DNA from: Motiliproteus sediminis
Lineage (GTDB): Bacteria; Pseudomonadota; Gammaproteobacteria; Pseudomonadales; Balneatricaceae
Assembly: GCF_017912535.1 (NCBI RefSeq)
Contig: NZ_JAERQK010000006.1
Coordinates: 124,001-188,000 of the forward strand
Direction of reading: 5' to 3'
Length of the DNA: 64,000 bases
In this document: piece by piece, positions 28,524 through 38,280 of the stretch
How the letters are laid out: the number at the start of each line of letters is the position of its first letter
Position numbering within the stretch: position 1 is the stretch's first letter
The notes under the pieces: generated by a model
What the model was told of the DNA's origin: nothing
The model's database searches: none
What the model saw: only the letters and a program-made list of their open reading frames with translations
Program-made: the position numbers and the translations under genes

Positions 28524-29282
28524 ATGTGCTTGATCGTCGTTGCCTACCGGATCCATCCACGTTTTCCGTTGATCGTGGCGGCCAATCGCGACGAATTCTA
28601 CCAGCGCCCCACCGCAGCCGCCCACTTTTGGCCGGATCATCCACAACTGCTCGCCGGACGGGACCAACGCGCGGGCGGCACCTGGTTGGGATTGACCCGC
28701 GAAGGTCGTTTCGCGGCCATCACCAACGTCCGTAACGGGCGCGAAGTCCCACCCGCGGCCCCCCGCTCGCGAGGTGAACTGCCATCCCGATTTCTGCTGG
28801 GCAGCGACAGCAGCCGGAGTTACGCCCGCGACCAACAGCCGCAGGACGCTCACTACGCCGGTTACAACCTGCTCCTGTTCGACGGCCAGGAACTGGGCTA
28901 CCACAGCAACCGCTACCCCGGCCAACAGGCTCTGAATCCCGGCATTTACGGGCTCAGCAACGCCAGTCTGGATACGCCCTGGCCCAAACTGCTCCGCGCC
29001 AAGCGCGCTCTGGCCGACGCGGTCGAAGCGGAGGAGCCTGATAGCGAACAGCTGTTCCGGTTGCTCGCAGATCCGTTGCCGGCACCGGCCGATGCACTGC
29101 CGGACACCGGCATCGCCGCCGAGTGGGAGGCCCTGCTCTCATCCTGCTTTATCACCTCGGCCGATTACGGTACCCGTTGCAGCACGCTGGTACTGAGGTC
29201 GGCAACAGGGGATACGCGCGTATTGGAGCGCAGTTTCATTCCGGGACAGCCGCCGCGGACGCGGCATTTCGAATGGTCATGA
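28524..29282 (+). CDS. NRDE (TANGO2-like) family protein
   Basis: A 252-residue protein starting MCLIVVAYRIHPRFPLIVAA and carrying the defining NRDE tetrapeptide at residues 20-23. The N-terminal cysteine and NRDE set place it in the NRDE/TANGO2 family; an Ntn-hydrolase-like fold and a role in heme handling have been suggested for relatives, without certainty. Start 28524 has CGAGG six bases upstream. It is transcribed alone, divergent from the TauE/SafE gene. Confidence 0.85.
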   Translation: MCLIVVAYRIHPRFPLIVAANRDEFYQRPTAAAHFWPDHPQLLAGRDQRAGGTWLGLTREGRFAAITNVRNGREVPPAAPRSRGELPSRFLLGSDSSRSYARDQQPQDAHYAGYNLLLFDGQELGYHSNRYPGQQALNPGIYGLSNASLDTPWPKLLRAKRALADAVEAEEPDSEQLFRLLADPLPAPADALPDTGIAAEWEALLSSCFITSADYGTRCSTLVLRSATGDTRVLERSFIPGQPPRTRHFEWS

Positions 29283-29334
29283 TTGGCATTGGCTGCTGAG
29301 AATGCTTTCAGCGCCGACCGCCGCCATAAGCGGA

Positions 29335-31617
29335 TTAGCGCTCCATTTCGGCCGGACTCGGGCGCAGCAATCGACTCAGCCCCGCTGCCCGCAAGTGGTC
29401 GGACAGCCGCGCTTCAACGTGCTGGGGGCAATCCAGCGCCAACAGCTCCGTCAGCCATTCGCGCACCTCGGTCAGGTTGACTCCCCGCACCGCCGACTTG
29501 ACCCGCGGCAGATTGTTGGAGCTCATCGACAGCACGTCGTACCCCATCGCCATCAGCAATAGCGCACCGCCGGGATCGCCGGCCATTTCACCGCAGATCC
29601 CCACCTGCACATCTTCCCGATGAGCCTCTGTAACCACAAACTGCAGCGCTTGCAGCACCGCCGGATGGAAATGGTTGTAGAGCCCGGCAACACGCGGGTT
29701 ATTGCGATCCACCGCCAGCAGGTACTGGGTCAGATCATTACTGCCCACCGAGACGAAATCGACCCGCCGGGCGATGTCGCGCACTTGATAGACCGCCGCC
29801 GGGACTTCGATCATCACCCCGACCTCGGGCTGAATCACCTGATGCCCTTCGTCGTTGAGTTCAGCAAAGGCCTGCTCAATCAACGCCATCGCCTCGTCAA
29901 TCTCGGTAACCGTAGAGATCATCGGCAGCATGATGCGCAGATTATCCAGCCCTTCGCTGGCGAGCAGCATCGCCCGTACCTGCACCAGAAAGATCTCGGG
30001 GTGATCCAGCGTCACCCGCACACCGCGCCAGCCCAGAGAAGGGTTCTGTTCCTCGATCGGGAAGTAGGGCAACGCCTTGTCTCCACCGATATCCAGCGTC
30101 CGCATGGTTACGCTCTGCGGCGCAAAGGGCTCCAGATGGCGACGATAGCTCTCGACCTGCTCCTGCTCGCTGGGAAAGCACTCCTTGATCATGAAAGGCA
30201 CTTCGGTGCGATACAGCCCGACTCCCTGCGCGCCACGGTCGAGCGCCAGCGCAATATCGGTCACCAGACCGGTATTCACCCACAACGGCATATCGTAGCC
30301 ATCAAGGGTGCGAGCGGGCTTGTCACGCAGCGACTCCAGCCCTTTGGTCAGCCGGGTCTCTTCGCGCAGAATTTCAGCGTAATGAAGGGTCAGCTCCGGT
30401 GAAGGGTTGGCAAATACGCGCCCGGTAAAGCCGTCCAGTATCAGCTGTTTGCCATGAATCCGCGTGGCGGGCAGATCGACCACCCCCATCACTGTGGGAA
30501 TGCCCATGGAGCGAGCCAGAATCGCCGCATGCGAGTTACCAGAGCCAAGCACCGACACCAGCCCCACCAAACGGTCGGTGGGCACCTCCCCCAGCATGGC
30601 TGGGGTAATCTCCTCGGCTACCAGAATGGTATTGGGCGGAAAGATATGACAGATATCCGGGGTATCTTCCTGCAATCGTGCCAGCACCCGCCGCCCCAGA
30701 TCCTTGATGTCGGTGGCGCGCTCGCGCAGGTAAGGGTCGTCCATCAGGCCGAACTTCTGCACATGGGACTGCACGACCTGCCGCAACGCCCCCTGAGCCC
30801 ACTGCCCCTGGCGAATTTTTGCCATCACTTCGCCGGCCAGAGCATTGTCGTCCAGCATGCGCAGGTAGACGTCGAACAGCGCCTGCTCTTCTCCCTTGAG
30901 GCGCTTGGCCAGACTGCGACCAACCACCCGGATATCATGCCGAACCTGCTCCAGCGCACTGCTGAAACGCTCCAGTTCGTGCTCGATATCCTCAATCTGC
31001 TGGTCCGGAACACCGTCCAGGTCCGCCGGCGGCGCTACAACGACCGCGTTACCCAGGGCCACCCCCGGCGCACCGGAGACACCGTCAAACTTGGCATCCT
31101 GCCGCACCGGGCCGGTTTCACTGACGCTGATACCGCCGGTAACTTCAGCGTGAGCGATAACCCCGGCCAGTTGGGCCGACATGGTAACCAACAGCGCCTC
31201 TTCACCCTCGTCAAAGCGGCGGCGATGCTTTTGCTGCACCACCAGCACGCCCAACACATTGCGCTGATGAATGATCGGCACGCCGAGGAAGGAGTGATAG
31301 TTTTCCTCGCCCGAACCACTGACAAAATAGTACGAGGGGTGGGAAGCGGCATCTTCCAGATTGATGGGTTCAGCGCGGGCCGCCACTTTGCCGACGATGC
31401 CCTCGGACGGTGCCAGTCGCACCTGCCCCACCAGTTTGGGGTTGAGCCCTTCGGTTGCCATCAACACATAGTGTTGAGTGTTAGCATCAAACAGATAGAC
31501 CGAACAGACGTGGGTCTTCATCGCCCGCTGAACGCGGCTGACGATAATCTTCAGCGCCGACTCAAGACTGGCGGCTGCGTTGACTTCCTGAACGATCCGG
31601 CGCAGGACATCAAGCAT
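29335..31617 (-). CDS. ptsP: Nitrogen-PTS enzyme I (EI-Ntr)
   Basis: A 760-residue PtsP. An N-terminal GAF domain (about residues 17-160) precedes an enzyme I module: PTS_N (about 180-300), the phospho-histidine domain (GSGNSHAAILARSMGIPTVMG) and a PEP-binding TIM barrel (TLDIGGDKALPYF, FVSVGSNDLTQYLLAVDR). It passes phosphate from PEP to NPr and EIIA-Ntr, which regulate potassium, nitrogen and stress responses. The GAF domain senses nitrogen metabolites in relatives. It starts three bases after rppH, the conserved pairing. Confidence 0.97.
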   Translation of the reverse strand: MLDVLRRIVQEVNAAASLESALKIIVSRVQRAMKTHVCSVYLFDANTQHYVLMATEGLNPKLVGQVRLAPSEGIVGKVAARAEPINLEDAASHPSYYFVSGSGEENYHSFLGVPIIHQRNVLGVLVVQQKHRRRFDEGEEALLVTMSAQLAGVIAHAEVTGGISVSETGPVRQDAKFDGVSGAPGVALGNAVVVAPPADLDGVPDQQIEDIEHELERFSSALEQVRHDIRVVGRSLAKRLKGEEQALFDVYLRMLDDNALAGEVMAKIRQGQWAQGALRQVVQSHVQKFGLMDDPYLRERATDIKDLGRRVLARLQEDTPDICHIFPPNTILVAEEITPAMLGEVPTDRLVGLVSVLGSGNSHAAILARSMGIPTVMGVVDLPATRIHGKQLILDGFTGRVFANPSPELTLHYAEILREETRLTKGLESLRDKPARTLDGYDMPLWVNTGLVTDIALALDRGAQGVGLYRTEVPFMIKECFPSEQEQVESYRRHLEPFAPQSVTMRTLDIGGDKALPYFPIEEQNPSLGWRGVRVTLDHPEIFLVQVRAMLLASEGLDNLRIMLPMISTVTEIDEAMALIEQAFAELNDEGHQVIQPEVGVMIEVPAAVYQVRDIARRVDFVSVGSNDLTQYLLAVDRNNPRVAGLYNHFHPAVLQALQFVVTEAHREDVQVGICGEMAGDPGGALLLMAMGYDVLSMSSNNLPRVKSAVRGVNLTEVREWLTELLALDCPQHVEARLSDHLRAAGLSRLLRPSPAEMER

Positions 31618-31620
31618 AAA

Positions 31621-32124
31621 TCAGCGGCTCCGCTCCGGCACCTGACGCACCAGGCGTGCATGACGTCCCATGAGCTCCTTGAGCGCACTGCGGTAAACTT
31701 CACGCTTGAACGAGATCACCTGACCCAACGGGTACCAGTAGCTGACCCAGCGCCAGCCATCAAACTCGGGTTTACCGGATTGATCAAACCGAACCCGCTC
31801 TTCTGACCCCACCAGACGCAGCAAAAACCATTTCTGCTTCTGACCAATACACAGGGGTTTGGAGTGATAGCGGATCATGCGCTTGGGCAGCCGGTAACGG
31901 AGCCAGCCGCGGGTACAGGAGATGATCTCGACGTCGTGCGGTTCCAGCCCGACCTCCTCTTTCAGCTCCCTGTACATGGCTTGCTCTGGCGATTCGCTGC
32001 CATTGATTCCCCCTTGCGGGAACTGCCAGGCATCCTGTCCCACCCGGCGGGCCCAAAGAACCTGGCCCCGCGCGTTGGAGAGGATGATGCCGACATTGGG
32101 ACGAAAGCCGTCTGAATCAATCAC
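31621..32124 (-). CDS. rppH: RNA pyrophosphohydrolase
   Basis: A 167-residue Nudix enzyme that removes pyrophosphate from mRNA 5' ends to trigger RNase E decay. I take GTG 32124 ([15 protein letters not shown]) because it matches the family N-terminus and has AAGGA eight bases upstream; ATG 32130 is too close to that site. The Nudix box [20 protein letters not shown] is complete. It forms a two-gene unit with ptsP. Confidence 0.96.
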   Translation of the reverse strand: MIDSDGFRPNVGIILSNARGQVLWARRVGQDAWQFPQGGINGSESPEQAMYRELKEEVGLEPHDVEIISCTRGWLRYRLPKRMIRYHSKPLCIGQKQKWFLLRLVGSEERVRFDQSGKPEFDGWRWVSYWYPLGQVISFKREVYRSALKELMGRHARLVRQVPERSR

Positions 32125-32256
32125 GCACATGTTCCTTCTAATTATCCGCCCTATTGTTCCACACTTTTTGTGATTGACCAATCAGCCCGGCAATTGCACC
32201 CCGAGGGCGCTATCACTATGCTGTGTGGCTTGCTGAACACGGGGGAGAACAACGCA

Positions 32257-32916
32257 GTGAGCCTGGCCATTTTTGATCTGGACAACACCCTTATTGCTGG
32301 CGATAGCGACCACGCCTGGGGCGAATTTCTGGTAGAGCACGAACTGGTCGACGGCGCAGAGTTCGCCCGCGCCAACGACCGCTTTTACGCAGACTACCAA
32401 CGCGGCGAGCTGGACATTGACGCCTATCTGGCATTTGCGTTGCAGCCACTAAGCCGCTTCACCCCGGACGAACTGCGTACCCTGCACCAGCAATTCATGG
32501 CCACCAAGATCGCCCCGGTCATGCTGCCCAAGGCGCAGGCGTTATTGCAAAAGCACCGCACTGCTGGGGACTTCCTGCTGATCATCACCGCTACCAACCG
32601 CTTCATCACCGGCCCCATTGGCGACGCGTTGGGGGTTGACGACCTGCTGGCCTCGGAGCCCGAGCTGATTGATGGCCGCTATACCGGCCGCGCCACCGGA
32701 ACACCCTGTTATCAGGGCGGCAAGGTGACGCGCCTGCACGCCTGGCTGGAGGAGACGGGGCATTCCCTCGAAGGCAGCTATTTCTACAGCGACTCGCACA
32801 ACGATATTCCGCTGCTGGAGGAGGTCACCCACCCCATCGCCGTAGACCCCGACGAACAGCTGCGCCAGCACGCCGAGACCAACGGCTGGCGCGTCATCAG
32901 CCTGCGCGACCGCTAA
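32257..32916 (+). CDS. HAD-superfamily phosphatase (SerB-like, subfamily IB)
   Basis: About 219 residues from GTG 32257, which has GGGGGAG upstream; earlier in-frame starts lack similarity. The nucleophile motif is FDLDNTLIAGDSD near the N-terminus, motif II-type Thr is in IITATNRFITGP, and the acidic motif is SYFYSDSHNDIPLLE. A helical cap of about 100 residues follows motif I, typical of the phosphoserine-phosphatase-like branch. Substrate unknown. It is divergent from rppH and shares its 132-base upstream region. Confidence 0.88.
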   Translation: MSLAIFDLDNTLIAGDSDHAWGEFLVEHELVDGAEFARANDRFYADYQRGELDIDAYLAFALQPLSRFTPDELRTLHQQFMATKIAPVMLPKAQALLQKHRTAGDFLLIITATNRFITGPIGDALGVDDLLASEPELIDGRYTGRATGTPCYQGGKVTRLHAWLEETGHSLEGSYFYSDSHNDIPLLEEVTHPIAVDPDEQLRQHAETNGWRVISLRDR

Positions 32917-33060
32917 CCGGGTGGGCTAATAGGATGCCTGCCCGTTTTGCCCCCTTCGGGCGGGCGTTACTGGGCGACATGACTGAGTCGCGGGGCTCGA
33001 AATGGCCTGACTGCCAATACTGGCGTCCCCGGTCAGTCTATCTACCCGCCGGATTGCTCA

Positions 33061-34098
33061 TCAGGGGCAGGGATTGGAATAGTCGCGGTGGACCGCGTCC
33101 AGCGCTTCCTGCTGTTCGGCTGACAGCGTCAGTTCGATACTCGCCAGATTGCTTTGCAGTTGCGCCAGCGTCGTAGCGCCGATGATATTGCCGCCGAGGA
33201 ACGCGCGCGAGTTAACAAACGCCAGCGCCATCTGCGCCGGGTCCAGCCCCCAGTCTCGTGCCAGCTGCACGTAACGCTCGGTCGCAGCGACTCCAACAGG
33301 CGTGCTGTAGCGCTGATAGCTGGGGAACAATGTCAGACGGCCATCGTCGGGTTGCTGGCCGCACAGATACTTGCCGGATAGCACACCGAACCCCAGTGGC
33401 GAGTACGCCAGCAGGTCCACCTGCTCACGCAGCATCACCTCGGCCAGACCCACTTCGCAGCTGCGGTTGAGCAAGCTATAGGGGTTCTGCACCGACACCA
33501 TGCGCGGCAGGCCGTGCTGCTGTGCCAGCTGCAGGTAGCGCATCACGCCCCAAGGGGTTTCGTTAGAGACCCCTATCTGGCGGATCTTGCCTTCCTGCAC
33601 CAGTTCCGCCAATGCCTGCAGCGTCTCCAGTAGCTCAATGCCGTCCTTCTCCGGGCGGTGCCGATAGTCGAGCTGGCCAAAATAGTTCGCCACCCGCTCC
33701 GGCCAGTGCAGCTGATAGAGGTCGATATAATCGGTTTGCAACCGCGCCAGACTTGCCTCCACCGCAGCCCGCAGATGGCTGCGATCGAGCCGCGGGCCGC
33801 CGCGAATATGTTTCATGGCGCTACCGGGCCCCGCCGCCTTGGTAGCGATAACCAGCCGTTCCCGACCTCCACGCGCCGCCAGCCAGCTACCGATATAGCG
33901 CTCGGTGAGACCCTGGGTTTGGGCGTTGGGCGGAATCGGGTACATCTCCGCGGTGTCGATAAAGTTCACCCCGGCAGCCGTAGCGAGATCAAGCTGGGCG
34001 TGGGCGTCGGCTTCACTGTTCTGGCGGCCCCAGGTCATGGTACCGAGGCAGATACGGCTGACCCGCAGGTCGCTGCCGCCGAGGGTTTTATACTCCAT
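33061..34098 (-). CDS. tas: Tas-type NADP(H)-dependent aldo-keto reductase
   Basis: A 345-residue aldo-keto reductase with close resemblance to E. coli Tas (GTMTWGRQNSEADAHAQLDL near the N-terminus). The catalytic set is visible: Asp and Tyr in FIDTAEMYP, Lys in VIATKAAGP and His in YQLHWPER. The C-terminal NADPH-binding barrel end is IIGATTLAQLQSNL. Natural substrate unknown. It lies 28 bases after rlmI. Confidence 0.9.
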   Translation of the reverse strand: MEYKTLGGSDLRVSRICLGTMTWGRQNSEADAHAQLDLATAAGVNFIDTAEMYPIPPNAQTQGLTERYIGSWLAARGGRERLVIATKAAGPGSAMKHIRGGPRLDRSHLRAAVEASLARLQTDYIDLYQLHWPERVANYFGQLDYRHRPEKDGIELLETLQALAELVQEGKIRQIGVSNETPWGVMRYLQLAQQHGLPRMVSVQNPYSLLNRSCEVGLAEVMLREQVDLLAYSPLGFGVLSGKYLCGQQPDDGRLTLFPSYQRYSTPVGVAATERYVQLARDWGLDPAQMALAFVNSRAFLGGNIIGATTLAQLQSNLASIELTLSAEQQEALDAVHRDYSNPCP

Positions 34099-34126
34099 CG
34101 CAGACTCCTGTTCGCCAGGGGAAGGA

Positions 34127-35320
34127 TTAAGCCGGCGTTACCCGCACCAGCATCGACTTGATGTATTCGGTCTCTGGGATGGCCGGGTGAACCGGATGAT
34201 CCGGCCCCTGCCCGCCCTGCTCGATAATCTGTGCCTGGCGGTCAAGGGCGCGACTGCCGGCACGAATCAGATCCACCAGTCGTTCGCGCTGCAGATGCAT
34301 GGAGCAAGATGCCGATACCAGCAAGCCATCGCGTTCCAACAGTCGCATCGCCAGCTGGTTGATGCGGCTGTAGGCCTGCTCGCCATTACGCAGGTCTTTA
34401 CGCTTCTGGATAAACGCCGGCGGGTCCACCACCACGATATCGAATCGCTGGCTGTCCTCCTTAAGCTGTTTGAGGGCCTCGAAGGCGTCACCCTGCAGGG
34501 TCTCGATCTTCTCTTCACAGCCATTGAGAGCGGCGTTCTGGTGCACCAGATCGACCGCCGACGCCGACGCGTCAACACAGGTCACTGAAGTCGCGCCCGC
34601 GAACGCCGCCTGCACCCCCCAGCCGCCAATGTAACTAAACACATCCAGCACCCGTTTGCCGCGACTGTAGTGCTGCAGCCGCGCACGATTCATGCGGTGA
34701 TCATAAAACCAGCCGGTTTTCTGTCCCTCCCGCACGGGTGCCAGAAACTGCGTCCCGTTCTCCTCCAGCGGAACCAGTTCCGGTGCCTGTCCCAATGCGT
34801 CTTCGACGTAGCTCTCAAGCCCCTCCGCTGCACGCATCTTGCCATCATTGCGCAGCAGAATGGCACTGGGTTTCAACACCTGCTCCAGCGCTTCCACCAC
34901 CGCTTGGCGCTGCGCTTCCATCCCCGCGGTCGAAATCTGCACCACCAGCACATCGCCAAAGCGATCCACCACCAGCCCCGGCAGGCCATCGCTATCGCCA
35001 TAGACAAGCCGGTAACAGGGTTGATCGAAACAGCGCTCGCGCAGGGATAGGGCAACGTTGATCCGGTGAACCAGCAACGAGCGGTCGAGTGCCTGACTGG
35101 CGTTGCGACTGACCAGGCGGCCACAGATCAAGTTATTGGGATTAAGGTAAGCCACACCGAGCGCCTTGCCGTCAGCGCTCTGCACCACGACCTGCTCACC
35201 GGACTGAAACTGTTTAAGCGGAGATTTTTGGGTGTCCACCTCGTTGCTGTAGATCCACAGGTGGCCGCCGCGCAGGCGTTTGTCGGCTTTGGGGCGTAGC
35301 CGCAGGGTTTGCAAAGACAT
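34127..35320 (-). CDS. rlmI: 23S rRNA (cytosine-5) methyltransferase RlmI
   Basis: A 397-residue Class I methyltransferase with an N-terminal PUA domain (LRGGHLWIYSNEV, about residues 1-85). The SAM site is VLDVFSYIGGWGVQAAFAGA, and the catalytic region includes VVVDPPAFIQKRKDLRNG. E. coli RlmI makes m5C1962 of 23S rRNA, and the resemblance along the length supports that. AGGAG lies seven bases before the start. Confidence 0.9.
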   Translation of the reverse strand: MSLQTLRLRPKADKRLRGGHLWIYSNEVDTQKSPLKQFQSGEQVVVQSADGKALGVAYLNPNNLICGRLVSRNASQALDRSLLVHRINVALSLRERCFDQPCYRLVYGDSDGLPGLVVDRFGDVLVVQISTAGMEAQRQAVVEALEQVLKPSAILLRNDGKMRAAEGLESYVEDALGQAPELVPLEENGTQFLAPVREGQKTGWFYDHRMNRARLQHYSRGKRVLDVFSYIGGWGVQAAFAGATSVTCVDASASAVDLVHQNAALNGCEEKIETLQGDAFEALKQLKEDSQRFDIVVVDPPAFIQKRKDLRNGEQAYSRINQLAMRLLERDGLLVSASCSMHLQRERLVDLIRAGSRALDRQAQIIEQGGQGPDHPVHPAIPETEYIKSMLVRVTPA

Positions 35321-35346
35321 GATGGGCTCCTGAGTTAAGGAGCGGG

Positions 35347-35391
35347 ATTATAGCGGATTGTGGCGGAAGTGGCCTGACGGACCACTCCCGC
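35347..35391 (-). promoter_or_regulatory. gcvH 3' hairpin and candidate rlmI -10
   Basis: Just past the gcvH stop, the plus-strand arms GCGGAAGTGG and CCACTCCCGC form a 10-bp stem on the minus-strand RNA (one G-U pair), without a clear U-tract. Closer to rlmI is TATAAT (35347-35352), with no convincing -35. Together they suggest a break between gcvTH and rlmI transcription. Confidence 0.4.
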
Positions 35392-35398
35392 GGCAGGG

Positions 35399-35791
35399 TT
35401 ACTCTTCCGCTTCACAGACCGCGGCGTAACCATCGGCGTCCAGCAGGTCGCCAATCTCCGCCGGGTCACTGGCCTTGATACGGAAGAACCAGCCATCGGC
35501 ATAGGGGTCGCTGTTGACCGTCTCCGGTGCGTCTTCCAGCGCCTCGTTGATCGCCACCACGTCACCACTGATCGGCGCATAGATGTCGGACGCTGCCTTG
35601 ACCGACTCAACCACACCAATATCATCACCGGCACCAAAGCTGGCGCCCACTTCCGGCAGCTCGACGAACACCACATCTCCCAGCAGGTCCTGGGCATGAT
35701 CGGTGATGCCGATGGTGTAGGTGCCGTCGCCTTCGTCACGAACCCATTCGTGACTGGAGACATACTTCAACTCGGCGGGGATATTGCTCAT
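35399..35791 (-). CDS. gcvH: Glycine cleavage system H protein
   Basis: A 130-residue lipoyl carrier of the glycine cleavage complex, shuttling the aminomethyl group from P protein to T protein. The lipoylated lysine is Lys65 in [14 protein letters not shown]. It follows gcvT by 39 bases. The P-protein gene, which often comes next, is absent here. Confidence 0.98.
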   Translation of the reverse strand: MSNIPAELKYVSSHEWVRDEGDGTYTIGITDHAQDLLGDVVFVELPEVGASFGAGDDIGVVESVKAASDIYAPISGDVVAINEALEDAPETVNSDPYADGWFFRIKASDPAEIGDLLDADGYAAVCEAEE

Positions 35792-35830
35792 TCTGGTTTC
35801 CTCTTAAGCAAGGCAGCAGGGTGGTAAAGG

Positions 35831-36934
35831 TCAAGCATAGACCTTTTTTCCGTGACGAACGAAACCGGGCTTGATCACTTTGACGGGCAGGCGTTTGCCC
35901 CGAATCTCGACCTCGGCAGTATCGCCGGTGGCCGCGGGAACGCGCGCCAGGGCGATGGATAGATTGAGGGTCGGAGAGAAACTACCACTGGTGATTTCAC
36001 CTTCGCCAACACCCTCGACAATAACCTTCTGATGGCCGCGCAACACGCCGCGCTCTTCCAGCACCAGACCGACCTGTTTCAACACCAGTCCTTGTGCGCG
36101 CTGATGCTCCAGCGCCTCACGACCGATAAAAGCACGCTCGGCCGGCTCCCAGGCAATGGTCCACCCCATGTTGGCGGCCAGGGGCGACACCGACTCGTCC
36201 ATGTCGGAGCCATACAGATTCATGCCGGCCTCAAGCCGCAGGGTATCGCGCGCGCCCAAACCGCAAGGGGCCACGTCCGCATCGGCCAGTGCCTGCCAGA
36301 AATCGGCGGCTTCATCTTCCGGCACCATGATCTCCAGACCGTCTTCGCCGGTGTAGCCGGTGCGGGCAATAAACCAACCTTCAACCGGCAAACCCTGAAA
36401 CACCGACAGGCTATCGATCACGCGGCCCTTGGATTCACTGACCACGCTGCGCGTCTTGGCCAGCGCATTGGGGCCCTGAATGGCAATCATCGCCAGCTCC
36501 GGGCGCTCGGTAAGCGCAACCTCGTAGCGAGCCGCCTGCTCCGCCATCCAGCGCAGATCTTTCTCGCGGGTACCGCAATTGACCACCAGCCGGAACCACT
36601 CGCCGGACGACCCGGGCGTGCCCATGCGGTAGACGATCAGGTCGTCAATCACCCCGCCGTCCTGACTGAGCATGCCGGTATAAAGCGCCTTGCCCTCGAC
36701 CTTCAGTCGGTCGACATCATTGGCCAGCAGGTAGCGGAGGTAATCACGGGCGTCATTGCCCTTAACGTCCACCACCGTCATGTGGGATACATCGAACATG
36801 CCGGCGTCCTGGCGTACCTGATGGTGCTCCTCTTTCTGGGAACCGTAATGCAGCGGCATATCCCAACCGCCGAAGTCCACCACCTTGGCGCCCATGGCCA
36901 AATGCTGCTGGTAGATCGCTGTTTTGTGACCCAT
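35831..36934 (-). CDS. gcvT: Glycine cleavage system aminomethyltransferase (T protein)
   Basis: A 367-residue T protein that releases ammonia from the lipoyl-bound aminomethyl group and makes 5,10-methylene-THF. It starts [20 protein letters not shown] with [17 protein letters not shown] after it, and includes the folate-site segment [12 protein letters not shown]. It is preceded by its own promoter and a 16-base palindrome in the ubiI-gcvT gap. Confidence 0.98.
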   Translation of the reverse strand: MGHKTAIYQQHLAMGAKVVDFGGWDMPLHYGSQKEEHHQVRQDAGMFDVSHMTVVDVKGNDARDYLRYLLANDVDRLKVEGKALYTGMLSQDGGVIDDLIVYRMGTPGSSGEWFRLVVNCGTREKDLRWMAEQAARYEVALTERPELAMIAIQGPNALAKTRSVVSESKGRVIDSLSVFQGLPVEGWFIARTGYTGEDGLEIMVPEDEAADFWQALADADVAPCGLGARDTLRLEAGMNLYGSDMDESVSPLAANMGWTIAWEPAERAFIGREALEHQRAQGLVLKQVGLVLEERGVLRGHQKVIVEGVGEGEITSGSFSPTLNLSIALARVPAATGDTAEVEIRGKRLPVKVIKPGFVRHGKKVYA

Positions 36935-36956
36935 GTTGTCGTCTCGCTCGCTAACA

Positions 36957-37013
36957 GAACCCGCGCGGGTTCGAGGGGATAGAGAATGTATAGACTCGTT
37001 GCGCCGAATTCAA
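36957..37013 (-). promoter_or_regulatory. gcvTH promoter and leader palindrome
   Basis: Minus-strand TTGAAT (37008-37013), a 17-base spacer and TACATT (36985-36990) form a promoter ending inside the last codons of ubiI. The perfect 16-base palindrome GAACCCGCGCGGGTTC (36957-36972) falls at about +6 to +21. It could be an operator or an RNA hairpin. Confidence 0.6.
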
Positions 37014-37014
37014 C

Positions 37015-38280
37015 TTAGCCTCGCGCCATTCGGGGCAGGCTGCCTCCAAGCCCCAGAGCCTGGGCGCTAAGCAGTTGGCGCAGCGGCAGACAGTCGCCCA
37101 CCTGGCGCAAACCGAAGTTGCGCAACCATTGCACCGCCGGCGGCACATCACCATAAAGATGGCGAAACGCGGCCATCAGCCCCATCATCTTCAGGTTTTC
37201 CCCCTGACGGCGCCGTTGGTAACGGCGCAGAATGCGCAGATCGCTGAAGTCCGCCTGCTGCGCCACCGCGGCCTGCACCTCTTCTGCCAGCGTAGCGGCA
37301 TCCAGCAAGCCCAGATTCACCCCCTGACCGGCGAGCGGATGAATGGTGTGAGCCGCGTCGCCCACCAGCGCGATGCCGTCGTCGACGTAGTGCGGCGCAT
37401 GACGTTGGGTCAGCGGAAAAGAGTGGCGCGCATCACATCCAAGAACATCAAAACGCTGATCGAACGCCAGCGCGATCCGACGACAGAAGGCGGCCTCGTC
37501 CAGTGCCAGCAACTCGCGGGCATGGGCCGGCGGCGTCGACCAGACGATCGACACCCGGTGATAGCCATCATCCAGCGCGGGCAGGGGAAGAAACGCCAGC
37601 GGGCCTTGCTCGGTAAAGCACTGCCAGGCGGTCGACTGGTGGGGTTGTGCCAACCGCAAGGTCGTTACCAGCGCATCATGCTGGTAATCCCATTCGCTTA
37701 CGGTCAGGCCGGCCAGTGCACGCGTGGGCGATCGGGCCCCGTCAGCCGCCACTACCAATCGACTCCGCAACACGCGCCCATCCTCCAGAGTCAGCTGGCG
37801 GCGCGACAAACCGCCGGCGCCCGGCTGCGGCCCCTGCAGCTCGGCAATGCGAGCACCATCGAGCCGGGTAATGGACTGATGCCCGGAAACAACGCGCGCC
37901 AGCGCAGCCAAAGTAACCCGGTTTTCAACGATATGGCCCAGATGGGCGCGCTGCAGCTCGGCGGCGTCAAAGCAGATCTCACTGGTACCGGGTCCATCCC
38001 AAACCTGCATTCGGCGATAGGGCTGCATCCGCAGCCGCGCCATCAGCGGCCAGGCGCCCACCCCTTGCAGGATGGCCCGTGATGCATCGGTGAGAGCACT
38101 GACACGGGGATCGAAGGGCGCATCCGGGCCAGCGCGCAACGCACGGTAATCATCCTGATCCGGGCGTGGCTCGATCACGGCCACCGACAGACCGCTGCTG
38201 CCTAATGCGCAGGCGACCGTCAGTCCCACCATGCCACCGCCGGCAATCACCACATCGACGTCGGTCGGTTCAGCGCTCAT
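37015..38280 (-). CDS. ubiI: UbiI/VisC-type ubiquinone hydroxylase
   Basis: A 421-residue FAD monooxygenase starting at ATG 38280. Signatures are the dinucleotide fold VVIAGGGMVGLTVACALG, an internal VVAADGARSPTR, and the FAD motif LVGDAAHTIHPLAGQGVNLG. It hydroxylates a ring position (C5 in E. coli) in ubiquinone synthesis. It overlaps the end of ubiH by 11 bases in the pepP-ubiH-ubiI order known from E. coli. A related hydroxylase such as UbiF is the alternative. Confidence 0.88.
   Translation of the reverse strand: MSAEPTDVDVVIAGGGMVGLTVACALGSSGLSVAVIEPRPDQDDYRALRAGPDAPFDPRVSALTDASRAILQGVGAWPLMARLRMQPYRRMQVWDGPGTSEICFDAAELQRAHLGHIVENRVTLAALARVVSGHQSITRLDGARIAELQGPQPGAGGLSRRQLTLEDGRVLRSRLVVAADGARSPTRALAGLTVSEWDYQHDALVTTLRLAQPHQSTAWQCFTEQGPLAFLPLPALDDGYHRVSIVWSTPPAHARELLALDEAAFCRRIALAFDQRFDVLGCDARHSFPLTQRHAPHYVDDGIALVGDAAHTIHPLAGQGVNLGLLDAATLAEEVQAAVAQQADFSDLRILRRYQRRRQGENLKMMGLMAAFRHLYGDVPPAVQWLRNFGLRQVGDCLPLRQLLSAQALGLGGSLPRMARG

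Noticed and set aside
27659-28525. Longest form of the TauE/SafE gene starting at ATG 28525
   Set aside because: Its start codon would overlap the start codon of the divergent NRDE gene and has no ribosome site; TTG 28450 fits the first membrane helix better.
32937-32966. GC-rich inverted repeats after the HAD phosphatase gene as a terminator
   Set aside because: The pairing needs a bulge and no T-run follows in either direction, so it was not listed as a terminator.
36935-37014. Glycine riboswitch ahead of gcvT
   Set aside because: The gap is only 80 bases, with a promoter and palindrome inside it, and I see no tandem glycine aptamer core.
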